Assembly (NCBI GenBank): GCA_016213845.1
Contig: JACQZN010000020.1
Coordinates: 1 to 36,758 of the forward strand
Reading direction: 5' to 3'
Length of the DNA: 36,758 nt
From: Candidatus Wallbacteria bacterium
GTDB taxonomy: Bacteria > Muiribacteriota > UBA6191 > JACPRK01
Positions 1 to 7,271 of this stretch are shown here, piece after piece. The notes beneath the pieces were generated by a model that worked only from the letters and a program-made list of their open reading frames with translations, was not told the origin of the DNA and did not search any database. The translations under genes and the position numbers were made by a program. The stretch's first letter is position 1; each line of letters begins with the position of its first letter.

Positions 1-86
1 ACCTCGAGCGCCTCGTGGCACAGGCAGCAGTCGGGCCGACTGAAGAGCACGACCTCGACCTCCCGCGGCTTGGGCTCGGCAGTCAA
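1..86 (-). CDS. Glutaredoxin-like protein, N-terminal part only (cut by the window edge)
   Basis: Reading the minus strand from a TTG at 86, whose last two bases overlap the TGA stop of the TPR gene, gives 28 codons still open at the window edge. The peptide includes VEVVLFSRPDCCLCHEALE. A beta strand followed by SRPxCxLCxxA is the start of a glutaredoxin/thioredoxin-fold protein (the glutaredoxin-like DUF836 type begins this way), with a CxxC-type redox pair in CCLC. The stop-start overlap suggests translational coupling with the TPR gene. Only the first turn of the fold is visible, so length, subfamily and start are uncertain. A GTG at 50 is an alternative start but would remove the first beta strand. 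Confidence 0.5.
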   Translation of the reverse strand, partial: MTAEPKPREVEVVLFSRPDCCLCHEALE

Positions 87-2257
87 GGCTTCGGAAGCTC
101 GGAAACCGGCGCCTCGGCCTCCTCATCGCTCTGGGGGCGGTCGGTACGGGCCACGGTTGGCGTGCCGTACTCGCTGGCGAGCAGCCGTGCCCGTTCCTGC
201 GCCTCGAGCGCTCGCTCCAGCTTCTCGCGGGCGGATTCGGTCTCGGGCTTCAGCCGCAGGACCTCGTCATAGCGCTCGGCCGCCATCCGGAAGTTGTGGA
301 CCTGCATGTAGCAGTCGCCCAGGTTGTAGATGGCGCGCACGTAGAGACCGGCAATCTCGCTCTGCTCCTTGAGTTGCATCAACTCGACGGCTCTCTCGTA
401 GGGCCGGATTGCCTTCTCGGGGTACTCGTACTTCTGGTAGGCCCGCGCCAGGTTGTACTGAAGCAGGTCGTCGTCGGGGCGGGCGCGCGCGGCCGCCTCA
501 TGCGCCTTCAACGCCTCCGCCGGCTTGCCCATGGCGTCCAGACAGTTGGCCAGATTGTTCCAGGCTAGCCCGGCGTCGGCGTAGCGCCAGCCCGCGTTGG
601 CCTCGATCGCCTTGCGGAACTTCTCGGCCGCGCCGTTCGGGTTGCCTTGCTTGAACTCGATGAGCCCGATGGAGAAGAGGGCGTAGGACTGTCTGGGCTG
701 CTTTGCCAGGAGCTTCTGGTAGGTGGCGATGGCGTCCGGAGTGCGGCCCTGCTGCTTCTGCAGGTCCGCGAGCGAGTAATAGGCGTCGACATACTCGGGT
801 CGCGCGGCGATCGCCTGCCGGCAAAGATCCTCCGCAGCGGGCAGACGGCCCGCGAGCACCTCGAGCTCGGCGATACCGTGGAGGGCCTCGGCCATCTTCG
901 GGTCCTTCGCCACGGCTTGGCGGAACGTGTCGCGCGCTTCGTCTGGCCGACCCTGCAGCCGGCGCACCTGGCCCAGCAGGTACGCGGCGCGAGCCTGCTC
1001 GGCGCCGGCCTTTCCGGAGATCTCCCGAAGAACACTCTCCGCGCCCGGCAGGTCCTGCGCCAGCATCAGCGCCAAGCCCTTCTCGATGCCAGCCGATGCG
1101 GCGGCGGCCCGCTCGAAGACCTCTTCCTTGACCTTGTCGGGCGACACGTCGAAGCTTCGCGCGGCCAGGTCGATCGTTCCCTGGAGATCGCCGGCTCGCA
1201 GCTCCCGTTCCAGGAAGGCGCGGGTGCGGTCGGGGGACGGCGGTTCGACAGGCGGCAGCTGGGGCGTGGTGGACGGCGGTTGCTGGCCCGTGGTTCCCGT
1301 CGTGACGGGGCGCACCGGCGGCTGGTCGGCGACCGGCGGCGGAAAGCGGGTAGCCACCTTTTCGGTGCCCGTGCCCGTGAGCTTGATCTGGATGAGCAGG
1401 CCCACGTTCGAAAGCCGATCGGGGGTGAGGATGATGACCTCGGAGCGCATCGCGGTCAGCACGATCAGGACGATGAGAGTGGTCCTGAACAGCCAGAGGC
1501 GCATCACCTGGAGCTTGTCGGGGGGAGGTGGTTCCTCGACCGCCTTGGTGGCGGCCTCCCGGCGGCGCTTGCGCTCGGCCTTTTCCTTGTCGCGGGCCTG
1601 GACCCGGTCCTTTCGGACCGATCGGAGCTGCTGAAGGACGTCGATTTCGTCCACTTCGCGCGCCTTTGGCTTGGGTGAGGTTTCGCCTGCCTCCTCGCGA
1701 AGCTGGGCTAGCTCCTCTTCCGTAAGCTCGCCGCTGGCAAGCATCTCGGCCGTCATCGCGTCGATGCTGCCGGGCGCGGGCGTCTCTTGACTTTCGCCGG
1801 GCGGCTCTTCCTCGGGGCTGGCGGCGGCCGGAACGGAGGTGGTCTCTTCGGTAACCAGGGTGGTCGAATCGACTTCCTCGGGGGCGTTCTCTCTCGTGGC
1901 CGGGGCCTGCAAATCCTCGGGGAACGTCGCTTCCTCGACCCGTGGAGGAGGGAACGGCTCGTCGGAGGACGCCTGGACCTGGGCCAGGATCTCGCTTTCG
2001 GGCGGCGGCGGAGGTAGAGCGGTAGCGGCCGGGGACTGGGTCGAGGCCCCCGGCGCCTGGATCTCCAGGATGTCGGCGAGCTGGGCCAGCTCGATGCCGT
2101 CCATCAGCATCTGGACCCGCTGCAGCGGAGTCGCCGACTCCACGGAGTCCCGGTCGAGGCCGAAGACGGTGCCCAGGCCGACCAGGTTTTCCGTGCTCTC
2201 GTTCTGGAGCCGTTCGGCAACCAGTCTTCGCAGCTCTTCGGTCTTGGCGTCGGCCAT
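83..2257 (-). CDS. Membrane-anchored TPR-repeat protein
   Basis: This is a 724-residue protein. Residues 1-70 form a compact, probably helical domain (LRRLVAERL, LVGLGTVFGL, RVQMLMDGIELAQLADILEI) whose family I do not recognise. Residues 70-250 are Pro/Glu-rich and probably disordered, ending in a very basic Arg/Lys stretch. One membrane helix lies at about 255-272 (LFRTTLIVLIVLTAM). A Pro/Thr-rich linker follows, then tetratricopeptide repeats from about 395 to 680 (for example AYYSLADLQKQQGRTPDAIATYQKLL and YNLGDCYMQVHNFRMAAERYDEVL). The basic side before the helix suggests the N-terminus is cytoplasmic and the TPRs are periplasmic. TPR domains are scaffolds, so the partner is unknown. It sits third in a minus-strand cluster, 30 bp after a tiny ORF and overlapping a glutaredoxin-like gene. 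The extreme base composition of the linkers creates long false ORFs on the other strand. Confidence 0.9.
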   Translation of the reverse strand: MADAKTEELRRLVAERLQNESTENLVGLGTVFGLDRDSVESATPLQRVQMLMDGIELAQLADILEIQAPGASTQSPAATALPPPPPESEILAQVQASSDEPFPPPRVEEATFPEDLQAPATRENAPEEVDSTTLVTEETTSVPAAASPEEEPPGESQETPAPGSIDAMTAEMLASGELTEEELAQLREEAGETSPKPKAREVDEIDVLQQLRSVRKDRVQARDKEKAERKRRREAATKAVEEPPPPDKLQVMRLWLFRTTLIVLIVLTAMRSEVIILTPDRLSNVGLLIQIKLTGTGTEKVATRFPPPVADQPPVRPVTTGTTGQQPPSTTPQLPPVEPPSPDRTRAFLERELRAGDLQGTIDLAARSFDVSPDKVKEEVFERAAAASAGIEKGLALMLAQDLPGAESVLREISGKAGAEQARAAYLLGQVRRLQGRPDEARDTFRQAVAKDPKMAEALHGIAELEVLAGRLPAAEDLCRQAIAARPEYVDAYYSLADLQKQQGRTPDAIATYQKLLAKQPRQSYALFSIGLIEFKQGNPNGAAEKFRKAIEANAGWRYADAGLAWNNLANCLDAMGKPAEALKAHEAAARARPDDDLLQYNLARAYQKYEYPEKAIRPYERAVELMQLKEQSEIAGLYVRAIYNLGDCYMQVHNFRMAAERYDEVLRLKPETESAREKLERALEAQERARLLASEYGTPTVARTDRPQSDEEAEAPVSELPKP

Positions 2258-2287
2258 TGTCGTACCTCCGGGCTCTCGAGCTCCAGG

Positions 2288-2446
2288 CTACCAGGGCAGC
2301 CGTCGATCGGCCTGGCGCAGCAGGGGAAGCGACGGGTCGAAACGGGCCCGGACGCGCGCGGCGGCCAGCTGCAGTCCCAGCGCATGATGCCTGTGCAGCA
2401 CCCAGCCCAGCGCCAGGCACAAGACGAGGAAGTTTTCCAGATTCAC
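2288..2446 (-). CDS. Small hydrophobic protein, 52 aa (possible)
   Basis: A GTG-started frame of 52 codons fills the gap between the two larger minus-strand genes, with 24 bp before it and 30 bp after it. The predicted peptide opens with a short hydrophobic segment (FLVLCLALGWVL), followed by a basic amphipathic stretch and the ending RRLPW. Its fit in the gap, same strand and lack of overlap support a real small gene in the operon. Against it, only a weak GGAAGGA about 14 bases upstream could act as ribosome site, and random GC-rich DNA gives such frames easily. No family is recognised. Confidence 0.35.
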   Translation of the reverse strand: MNLENFLVLCLALGWVLHRHHALGLQLAAARVRARFDPSLPLLRQADRRLPW

Positions 2447-2470
2447 CCTGTGATCACCCGTCCTTCCGGA

Positions 2471-3274
2471 TTACCGTGCATCCCCGGTGGCCAGCTCGTA
2501 GCTCTCCAGCTCCAGCAGCGTATCGATTTGCAGGTCCGGCCCGCCGCTCGAGCTGACGCGGCCTTCCTTGACTCGTGGTCGCTTGGCGCTCGAGGAGTCG
2601 CGGCGCACCACGCCGATGCCGCGGGCGACCCAGAAGTGGCCGTCCGGCAGCCACGCCGGTTCGTCGGTCTCCTCGCGACCATAGTAACGCTCCAGGCGAA
2701 TCTTGAGCGCGTCGATTTCCTGGCTGCCCACCGTGAGCGGCTCCAGCGCCTCGATGCGGGCGCGCCGGTTGGGGGCGATGTCCCAGGCCAGGCCGGGCTC
2801 GAGATCGCCCGACGCGAGGAACAGCACCGGACTGCGCGCCGATTCGTACTCCAGCACCGTGACGCCGTCGGAGGTGCGTGTGAAGAGGCGGGAGTCTGCT
2901 TGCCGTCCGTCGATCTCCTGGACGATCCGGAAGCTCTCGCCGTCCTGACGTACGACGGTCTCCTCCACCTTTTGCACCTTCTTGCTGCCGGTGCGCCGGT
3001 CGACGGTGGTGGATCGATAGCGCCATCGGTTGCCCTCCGCCAAGGGGAGAAACTCCTCGGGCTCCGCGGCCGCGGGGTCCGCTGGGGGCGGGGGGGCGGG
3101 CTTGGTGCCACGAGGAATCCGATCCAGAGCGAGCATGGCTGTCATGAGGATGAGCGCGATCACGCCCACTATCTGTAGAGCCTTGAATCTGGCCTGCCCG
3201 CGATTGGTTCGAGGGCGGCCTGGCTGGGCCAGTCGCACGACCGGCTTGTTACGGCAGCTGGGAGGAATCGTCAA
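2471..3274 (-). CDS. Single-pass membrane protein with extracytoplasmic beta-rich domain
   Basis: From a TTG at 3274 this is a 267-residue protein. Residues 1-35 are basic and probably cytoplasmic. One membrane helix follows at about 33-52 (ALQIVGVIALILMTAMLAL), then a Pro/Ala linker. The rest is a beta-rich region starting FLPLAEGNRWRYRSTTVDRRTGS, the 'xPLxxGNxWxYR' opening common in uncharacterised exported bacterial proteins. The frame stays open to 3451, but that would run into the divergent gene's signal peptide, so a start near 3274 is preferred. The start is not certain because no strong ribosome site is visible. It is probably the first gene of the minus-strand cluster with the small ORF, the TPR protein and the glutaredoxin-like gene. 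No function is assigned. Confidence 0.75.
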   Translation of the reverse strand: MTIPPSCRNKPVVRLAQPGRPRTNRGQARFKALQIVGVIALILMTAMLALDRIPRGTKPAPPPPADPAAAEPEEFLPLAEGNRWRYRSTTVDRRTGSKKVQKVEETVVRQDGESFRIVQEIDGRQADSRLFTRTSDGVTVLEYESARSPVLFLASGDLEPGLAWDIAPNRRARIEALEPLTVGSQEIDALKIRLERYYGREETDEPAWLPDGHFWVARGIGVVRRDSSSAKRPRVKEGRVSSSGGPDLQIDTLLELESYELATGDAR

Positions 3275-3345
3275 CGCCTGAGCCCCGATCTGCTCACGAA
3301 TGGCCGGTGGCGCGGCCGATATTGTTGGAAGAGGGCCCGTGTGCC

Positions 3346-4734
3346 ATGCGGCCGGTCGTCGCCTTGTTGATGAAACTCGCCATCGTCTGCGTATTGAATC
3401 TACTCCTGCTGGCCAGCCCGCGGGTTCTGCTGGCGGCCGAGGACGAGACACCGGCGGATCGCAAGGTGAAGGCGACGCTGGTGGCCGACCTGGGGCCCGA
3501 TCTGCGGATCAAGCGGTTGGAAGTCCGCCAGCGGGCAGCGGGCGTGTACCACGTCGACATGGACGTTTCGCTGGCGGGCTACGCCGACGCGACGCGCCGG
3601 AAGATTCGAGGGCTGGTCCGCAGCATCGCGGAGCAGTCGCTCGGTGGGCTGGGGTACGAGCTCGACCCGGACAGCCGTTTCAAGTTCTACGAGGGTCCGG
3701 ATCAAGTGGCCGAGGTGCGAGGCGAGAGGCCGATCACCGTGGTGATGTTCATGCCCGGCTCGACGCAGCCGCGCACCTTGCGTCTGTCACCTGGTGCGGT
3801 GCGGGCGCTCGCGCGGGGCGATCTGACGCCCGCGGGCACGGAGATCGCAGACCTGCTCGGAGTGCCCGAGAGCTCCACCGAGATCCTCGTGAACACCAGG
3901 CAGGTCTACCTGCGGTGGCGCACGGCCGCCAAGGAGTCGGGTGAGGGAGCGACCGCCGGAGCGCCGACGGTGGTCTACGCGCGCTGGTGGGGCAAACCGC
4001 CGGCCCCGCCGCCGGCGACGGATACGCGTCACGAGAAACGGAACCCCTTCAAGCCGTGGTGGCTGGGAGCGCAGTTCTGGCACGCCCAGGCGGATGCGGC
4101 TGTCTCCTCGGGGGCGACGGGGGCCGGCCGGGCGCGGACCTCCACGAACGGTCGGCTGGCTCCGGAAGTGGTCGTGGGCGCGGGCGATGCGTGGTTTGCC
4201 TATCAGAAGATGGAGCACACGGGAACACTGGACGCTGCGTTCGTCTTCGCGGGCGCGCCGTTTGCAGCCGGGGCCACGCTCGACTTCGAGCTGGAGCGGC
4301 TGGAGCTGGCGGCGAAGCATCGGTGGTACGAGCACGGGGAGAACCGCATCGAGGCCATGGGGGGGCTGCAGATGTACTTGCCCAGGGCGAGGATCTCGAC
4401 CCCGGCGCGCGTCGGCATCCTGGACGGATACGCGGCTGGGCCGGTGCTGGGAGTTCTCGGAAAGATGCGATGCTCCCGGCGCATAGACCTGGCGGGCGGT
4501 CTCAAGCTGCCTCTGGCGGTTCTCGGCAAGAGCGAGGTCACCGGCTGGGAGGGTGAGGCGGCCGCCGTTTACAGGTTCCCGAACGGCTTTGAAGGCAAGG
4601 AGGCGCAGCTCTCGCTCGGCTACCGGCTGCTCGAGCTGGAGGTGCTGCGCGGCGACGGCAATCAATCGGCCCGGGCAGGCGCGGTCGAGCCGGACTATGC
4701 CGGGTTCTTCCTCGACTTCCGCACGGTCTGGTAG
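3346..4734 (+). CDS. Exported protein with C-terminal beta-rich, possibly outer-membrane, domain
   Basis: This is 462 residues from the ATG at 3346, which has GGAAGAGG about 11 bases upstream. An upstream in-frame GTG at 3307 would bury the signal peptide, so 3346 is chosen. Residues 1-28 are a signal peptide (LLMKLAIVCVLNLLLLASPRVLLAAED). Residues 30-200 form an alpha/beta region. After a Pro-rich linker near 225, the remainder alternates hydrophobic and polar residues as amphipathic strands (TLDFELERLELAAKHRW, AQLSLGYRLLELEVL) and ends in an aromatic residue (FFLDFRTVW). That ending resembles the C-terminal strand signal of outer-membrane barrels. This suggests an outer-membrane or periplasmic role, but I recognise no specific family. 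Confidence 0.8.
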   Translation: MRPVVALLMKLAIVCVLNLLLLASPRVLLAAEDETPADRKVKATLVADLGPDLRIKRLEVRQRAAGVYHVDMDVSLAGYADATRRKIRGLVRSIAEQSLGGLGYELDPDSRFKFYEGPDQVAEVRGERPITVVMFMPGSTQPRTLRLSPGAVRALARGDLTPAGTEIADLLGVPESSTEILVNTRQVYLRWRTAAKESGEGATAGAPTVVYARWWGKPPAPPPATDTRHEKRNPFKPWWLGAQFWHAQADAAVSSGATGAGRARTSTNGRLAPEVVVGAGDAWFAYQKMEHTGTLDAAFVFAGAPFAAGATLDFELERLELAAKHRWYEHGENRIEAMGGLQMYLPRARISTPARVGILDGYAAGPVLGVLGKMRCSRRIDLAGGLKLPLAVLGKSEVTGWEGEAAAVYRFPNGFEGKEAQLSLGYRLLELEVLRGDGNQSARAGAVEPDYAGFFLDFRTVW

Positions 4735-4804
4735 GGGATTCTCAGGACGGCCCGCGGCGTTCTTTTGTAGCCTTGCGCTGGCCCATCTGCTAGGACTCAT
4801 TCCG

Positions 4805-4822
4805 GGCCGCCGAACGGCGGCC
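4805..4822 (+). other. Short GC hairpin in the 4735-4877 gap
   Basis: Seven-base arms GGCCGCC and GGCGGCC flank a GAAC loop. No T-tract follows, so this is not a clear intrinsic terminator. It may be an mRNA structure upstream of the small membrane protein gene. Confidence 0.3.
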
Positions 4823-4877
4823 GGAGCTGAGACACCGGGTGGCCCGGCGGAGGCGTGCCCGGGAAGGGATGGCCCCA

Positions 4878-5102
4878 ATGCGGAACCGTTCGATGTTGTT
4901 GCTTTTCAGCGTCCTGACGATGCTGATCGGGTTGCTGGCCGGGGTAATGTTCCACCTGAGTGCCATCTATATGCTTCCGGAGAATCTACGGCCGGGCGCG
5001 CTCGGCATCTGCGCGGGCATCTGGTTCATGTTCGCTTCGCAGGGCATGCTGATCGTCCTGGGCATCGTGGAGCCGTTGAAGCCCGACGATCAGGGAGCTT
5101 GA
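4878..5102 (+). CDS. Small two-helix membrane protein, 74 aa
   Basis: The chosen ATG at 4878 has GGGAAGGG nine bases upstream. In-frame starts at 4839 and 4869 are less well placed. The peptide has two hydrophobic helices (SMLLLFSVLTMLIGLLAGVMFHL and LGICAGIWFMFASQGMLIVLGIV) joined by a short polar loop, with a short acidic tail. It is followed after two bases by the TerB-like gene, so the two are almost surely co-transcribed. I do not recognise a family. Confidence 0.75.
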   Translation: MRNRSMLLLFSVLTMLIGLLAGVMFHLSAIYMLPENLRPGALGICAGIWFMFASQGMLIVLGIVEPLKPDDQGA

Positions 5103-5104
5103 GC

Positions 5105-5536
5105 ATGAGTCACAAGGTGCCGGAACTGGTTCAGGCAATCGTCAGCGCCGTACTGGGGACGGCGCTGGCGGACGGAACGATTCAGCCGGAGGAACGAGAG
5201 GTCTTGCGCGCAGTGGCCGAGCAGTTCGACCTGGAGGAGGGCGAGCTGATCGAAGCAGTGGAGGCCCGGCCGCGGCCCGTCGTGCCCGACCCGGGCGCGC
5301 TCGGATCGCTGGAGCGGGTGGCGCTGATGCGCTACGCCGTGCTGGCCGCGCAGGCGGACGGCTCCATCTCGCGAAAGGAAGTCGGGTTCCTGAAGGACCT
5401 GGGCGAGCGGCTCGGGATGAGTCGCTCCGAGTGGGAAGAGCTGGAGGAGTTCTCCGCCGAGCTCTATCACGCCTGCCACGGCGGCCCCGTGAGCGCGGGC
5501 AAGGTCAAGGCGGTTCTGGAGAGGTACCTGGGGTGA
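5105..5536 (+). CDS. TerB-like helical protein
   Basis: This is 143 residues, with ATG at 5105 and GGGAG eight bases upstream. Two homologous helical halves are visible, each with the TerB signature of an acidic loop followed by a helix: ALADGTIQPEEREVLRAVAEQFDL near residue 20 and AAQADGSISRKEVGFLKDLGERLG near residue 85. TerB-fold proteins (tellurite-resistance TerB and TerB-like modules) bind metal through such acidic loops and often sit at membranes near stress systems. No other ter genes are present, so a tellurite role is not supported. Its tight coupling to the small two-helix membrane protein suggests a membrane-associated pair. Confidence 0.8.
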   Translation: MSHKVPELVQAIVSAVLGTALADGTIQPEEREVLRAVAEQFDLEEGELIEAVEARPRPVVPDPGALGSLERVALMRYAVLAAQADGSISRKEVGFLKDLGERLGMSRSEWEELEEFSAELYHACHGGPVSAGKVKAVLERYLG

Positions 5537-5654
5537 GGCGCGGCTTCCGGCCGCAGGCCATCGCCTCCATCTTTCGCGTTCCAGGATGAACCTTCGCGCC
5601 TTCGCTGTCGTCTAGAGTGAGGATGAACACTCCGCGGTGGCGAAGGGAGCGACG

Positions 5655-7049
5655 ATGGGCATCCTGAGTTTCTTCTCCGATGTCGGGCGGCGGGCCGTGC
5701 GGACGCGCAAGTGGGTGAACGGCATCGGAGGGCAGGTCCTCTGCTTCCTGGGTGTGGTGGCGAAGAACGAGGTTCACCGCTGGAACCACACTTTCCAGCC
5801 CTACCACCACGCTGATCTCTGCCGGGCCTTTCGGGACTATCTGCCGGCCCGCGGCTTCCACGTGGAGCCGTATGGCATCGACGGGCTGGTCTTCCCAGGG
5901 ATGGTCTCCAAACTGGACGCCCTGATCAACACGGGCCCCTTCTCCGAGTTCAGCGCGGTCGGTCGGTTCTCGCTGGCGACCGGCCCCGAACAGCACGAGG
6001 AGATGGCCTCTCGCGCGGCCTTCTTCGTCAGCGGAGGCGACTTCCCCTACGTCTTCGTCATCGATTCCGAGCAAGGCTTCTTCCCCTCCCTCACGCTGAT
6101 GGGCGCCACGCCCAAGAAGCAGGGCGCCGTCGAGGCCGCGGCCGGCCTGATGAAGGAGATCGAGGCGTGGATCATCGACGAGTCCTGCCTGCGCGGACAG
6201 CTCCTGCGCCCGCTTTTCCGGCCCGGTGAGGCCGCGAAGGTCGATATCCTGCCCATGGCCAACTCCGACTCTTTCGAGCTGCAGCCGGAGCTGGTCTCCG
6301 AGCTCGAAGAGACCTTTCTCGACTTCCTCTCGCGCCGCGAGGAGCTGGAGGAGGCCGGAATCGAGTGCCAGCGCGGTCTGCTCCTGTGCGGCCCTCCGGG
6401 CACCGGGAAGACCTCCACCTGCCGCTACCTCAAGCAGCGGCTGCCGGATCACACGATGATCCTCGTAGCTTCGGAGGCTCTTTTGACTCTCAAGGAGTGC
6501 TTCGATCTGGCCCGCCGGTTTTCGCCCTCCATCCTGGTGATCGAGGACGTCGACGGCATTGCCCAGATGCGCGATTCCAACCAGGCCAACTGGGTGCTCG
6601 GTGAGCTGATGAACCAGATGGACGGCCTTCAGGCGAGAGACCAGGTTGCCGTTCTCCTCACTTCCAACTCCTGGGAGTTCCTCGAGAAGGCACTGGCGGA
6701 GCGGCCGGGCCGGGTCGACCACATCCTCGTCTACGACGCACCCGATGCCGTCCATCGCCGGGTGCTCCTCGGTCGATTCCTGGGCTCGCTATTGCCCGAG
6801 CTTCCCGTGGAGGCGCTCGTTCCGCTCACCGACGGTCTCACACCCGCTCAGCTCAAAGAGGTGGTAAAGCGCGCCGCCGTGGCCAGCATGCGCCGCTACC
6901 CGCCTCATACCTGGTCTCGCTCGCTCCACGCCGAGGACTTGCGCCACTCGGTCGATTCGGTCCGCACCAGCCCGCTGGCGCGCACGCGCAGGACCATCGG
7001 TCTCAGGGCGATCGGCACCCGTACGCAGGCAGCCGGGGGGAAGGCTTGA
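5655..7049 (+). CDS. BCS1-like AAA+ ATPase
   Basis: This is 464 residues. The ATG at 5655 is preferred because GGGAG lies five bases upstream; a GTG at 5637 is possible. Residues 1-200 form a specific N-terminal domain I cannot name. The AAA+ module begins about residue 225, with Walker A GPPGTGKT at 246-253, a BCS1-type Walker B ILVIEDVDG at 293-301, sensor-1 LLTSN, and PGRVD with the arginine typical of classic AAA proteins. A C-terminal helical lid follows. AAA proteins of this type form hexameric rings that remodel or unfold proteins; the substrate is unknown. The stop TGA is made by the first heptamer of the downstream repeat array (AGGCTTG then AGG). It is convergent with the adenylate cyclase gene. 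Confidence 0.88.
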   Translation: MGILSFFSDVGRRAVRTRKWVNGIGGQVLCFLGVVAKNEVHRWNHTFQPYHHADLCRAFRDYLPARGFHVEPYGIDGLVFPGMVSKLDALINTGPFSEFSAVGRFSLATGPEQHEEMASRAAFFVSGGDFPYVFVIDSEQGFFPSLTLMGATPKKQGAVEAAAGLMKEIEAWIIDESCLRGQLLRPLFRPGEAAKVDILPMANSDSFELQPELVSELEETFLDFLSRREELEEAGIECQRGLLLCGPPGTGKTSTCRYLKQRLPDHTMILVASEALLTLKECFDLARRFSPSILVIEDVDGIAQMRDSNQANWVLGELMNQMDGLQARDQVAVLLTSNSWEFLEKALAERPGRVDHILVYDAPDAVHRRVLLGRFLGSLLPELPVEALVPLTDGLTPAQLKEVVKRAAVASMRRYPPHTWSRSLHAEDLRHSVDSVRTSPLARTRRTIGLRAIGTRTQAAGGKA

Positions 7050-7202
7050 GGAGGGAGGCTTCAGGGATCAGGGATCAGGCTTCAGGCTTCAGGGATCAGG
7101 AGGGAGGCTTGAGGCTTGAGGAGTGAGGCTTGAGGCTTGAGGCTTGAGGAGTGAGGCTTGAGGCTTGAGGCTTGAGGAGTGAGGCTTGAGGGGTAAGGGG
7201 CG
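7042..7202 (+). repeat. Heptamer array: 23 consecutive AGGNNNN units
   Basis: Twenty-three 7-base units follow without a phase break. Units used are AGGCTTG, AGGAGTG, AGGGATC, AGGCTTC, AGGAGGG, AGGGGTA and AGGGGCG. The first unit overlaps the last codons and TGA stop of the AAA+ gene. AGGCTTG followed by AGG gives a TGA every 7 bases, so many units provide stops in rotating frames. The array fills most of the convergent gap between the AAA+ gene and the adenylate cyclase. Confidence 0.92.
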
Positions 7203-7220
7203 GGGAGCCCGGGTAGGAAC

Positions 7221-7245
7221 CAGCGAAAGAACGATGCCGTGTCGC
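7221..7245 (-). repeat. Array core element, copy 1
   Basis: On the minus strand this reads GCGACACG, one base, CATCG, one base, TCTTTCGCTG. Two further copies occur at 11948-11972 and 13822-13845. In all three cases the core lies just inside an AGTAGNC heptamer array, and the AGGNNNN array lies on its other side. Confidence 0.85.
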
Positions 7246-7250
7246 ACGGC

Positions 7251-7271
7251 CGCTACTGGCTACTGGCTACT
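7251..7271 (-). repeat. AGTAGNC heptamer array at the 3' end of the adenylate cyclase gene
   Basis: There are three units on the minus strand: AGTAGCC, AGTAGCC, AGTAGCG. The TAG in the first unit is the stop codon of the cyclase gene at 7267-7269. Confidence 0.85.

Noticed and set aside
3307..3345. Earlier GTG start for the exported protein
   Set aside because: It would place 13 residues before the signal peptide and lacks a ribosome site; the ATG at 3346 fits better.
5105..5536. Tellurite resistance operon
   Set aside because: A TerB-like protein alone, without terA, terC, terD or other ter genes, does not support resistance.
7042..7271. CRISPR array
   Set aside because: Units are 7 bases, degenerate and without spacers or cas genes.
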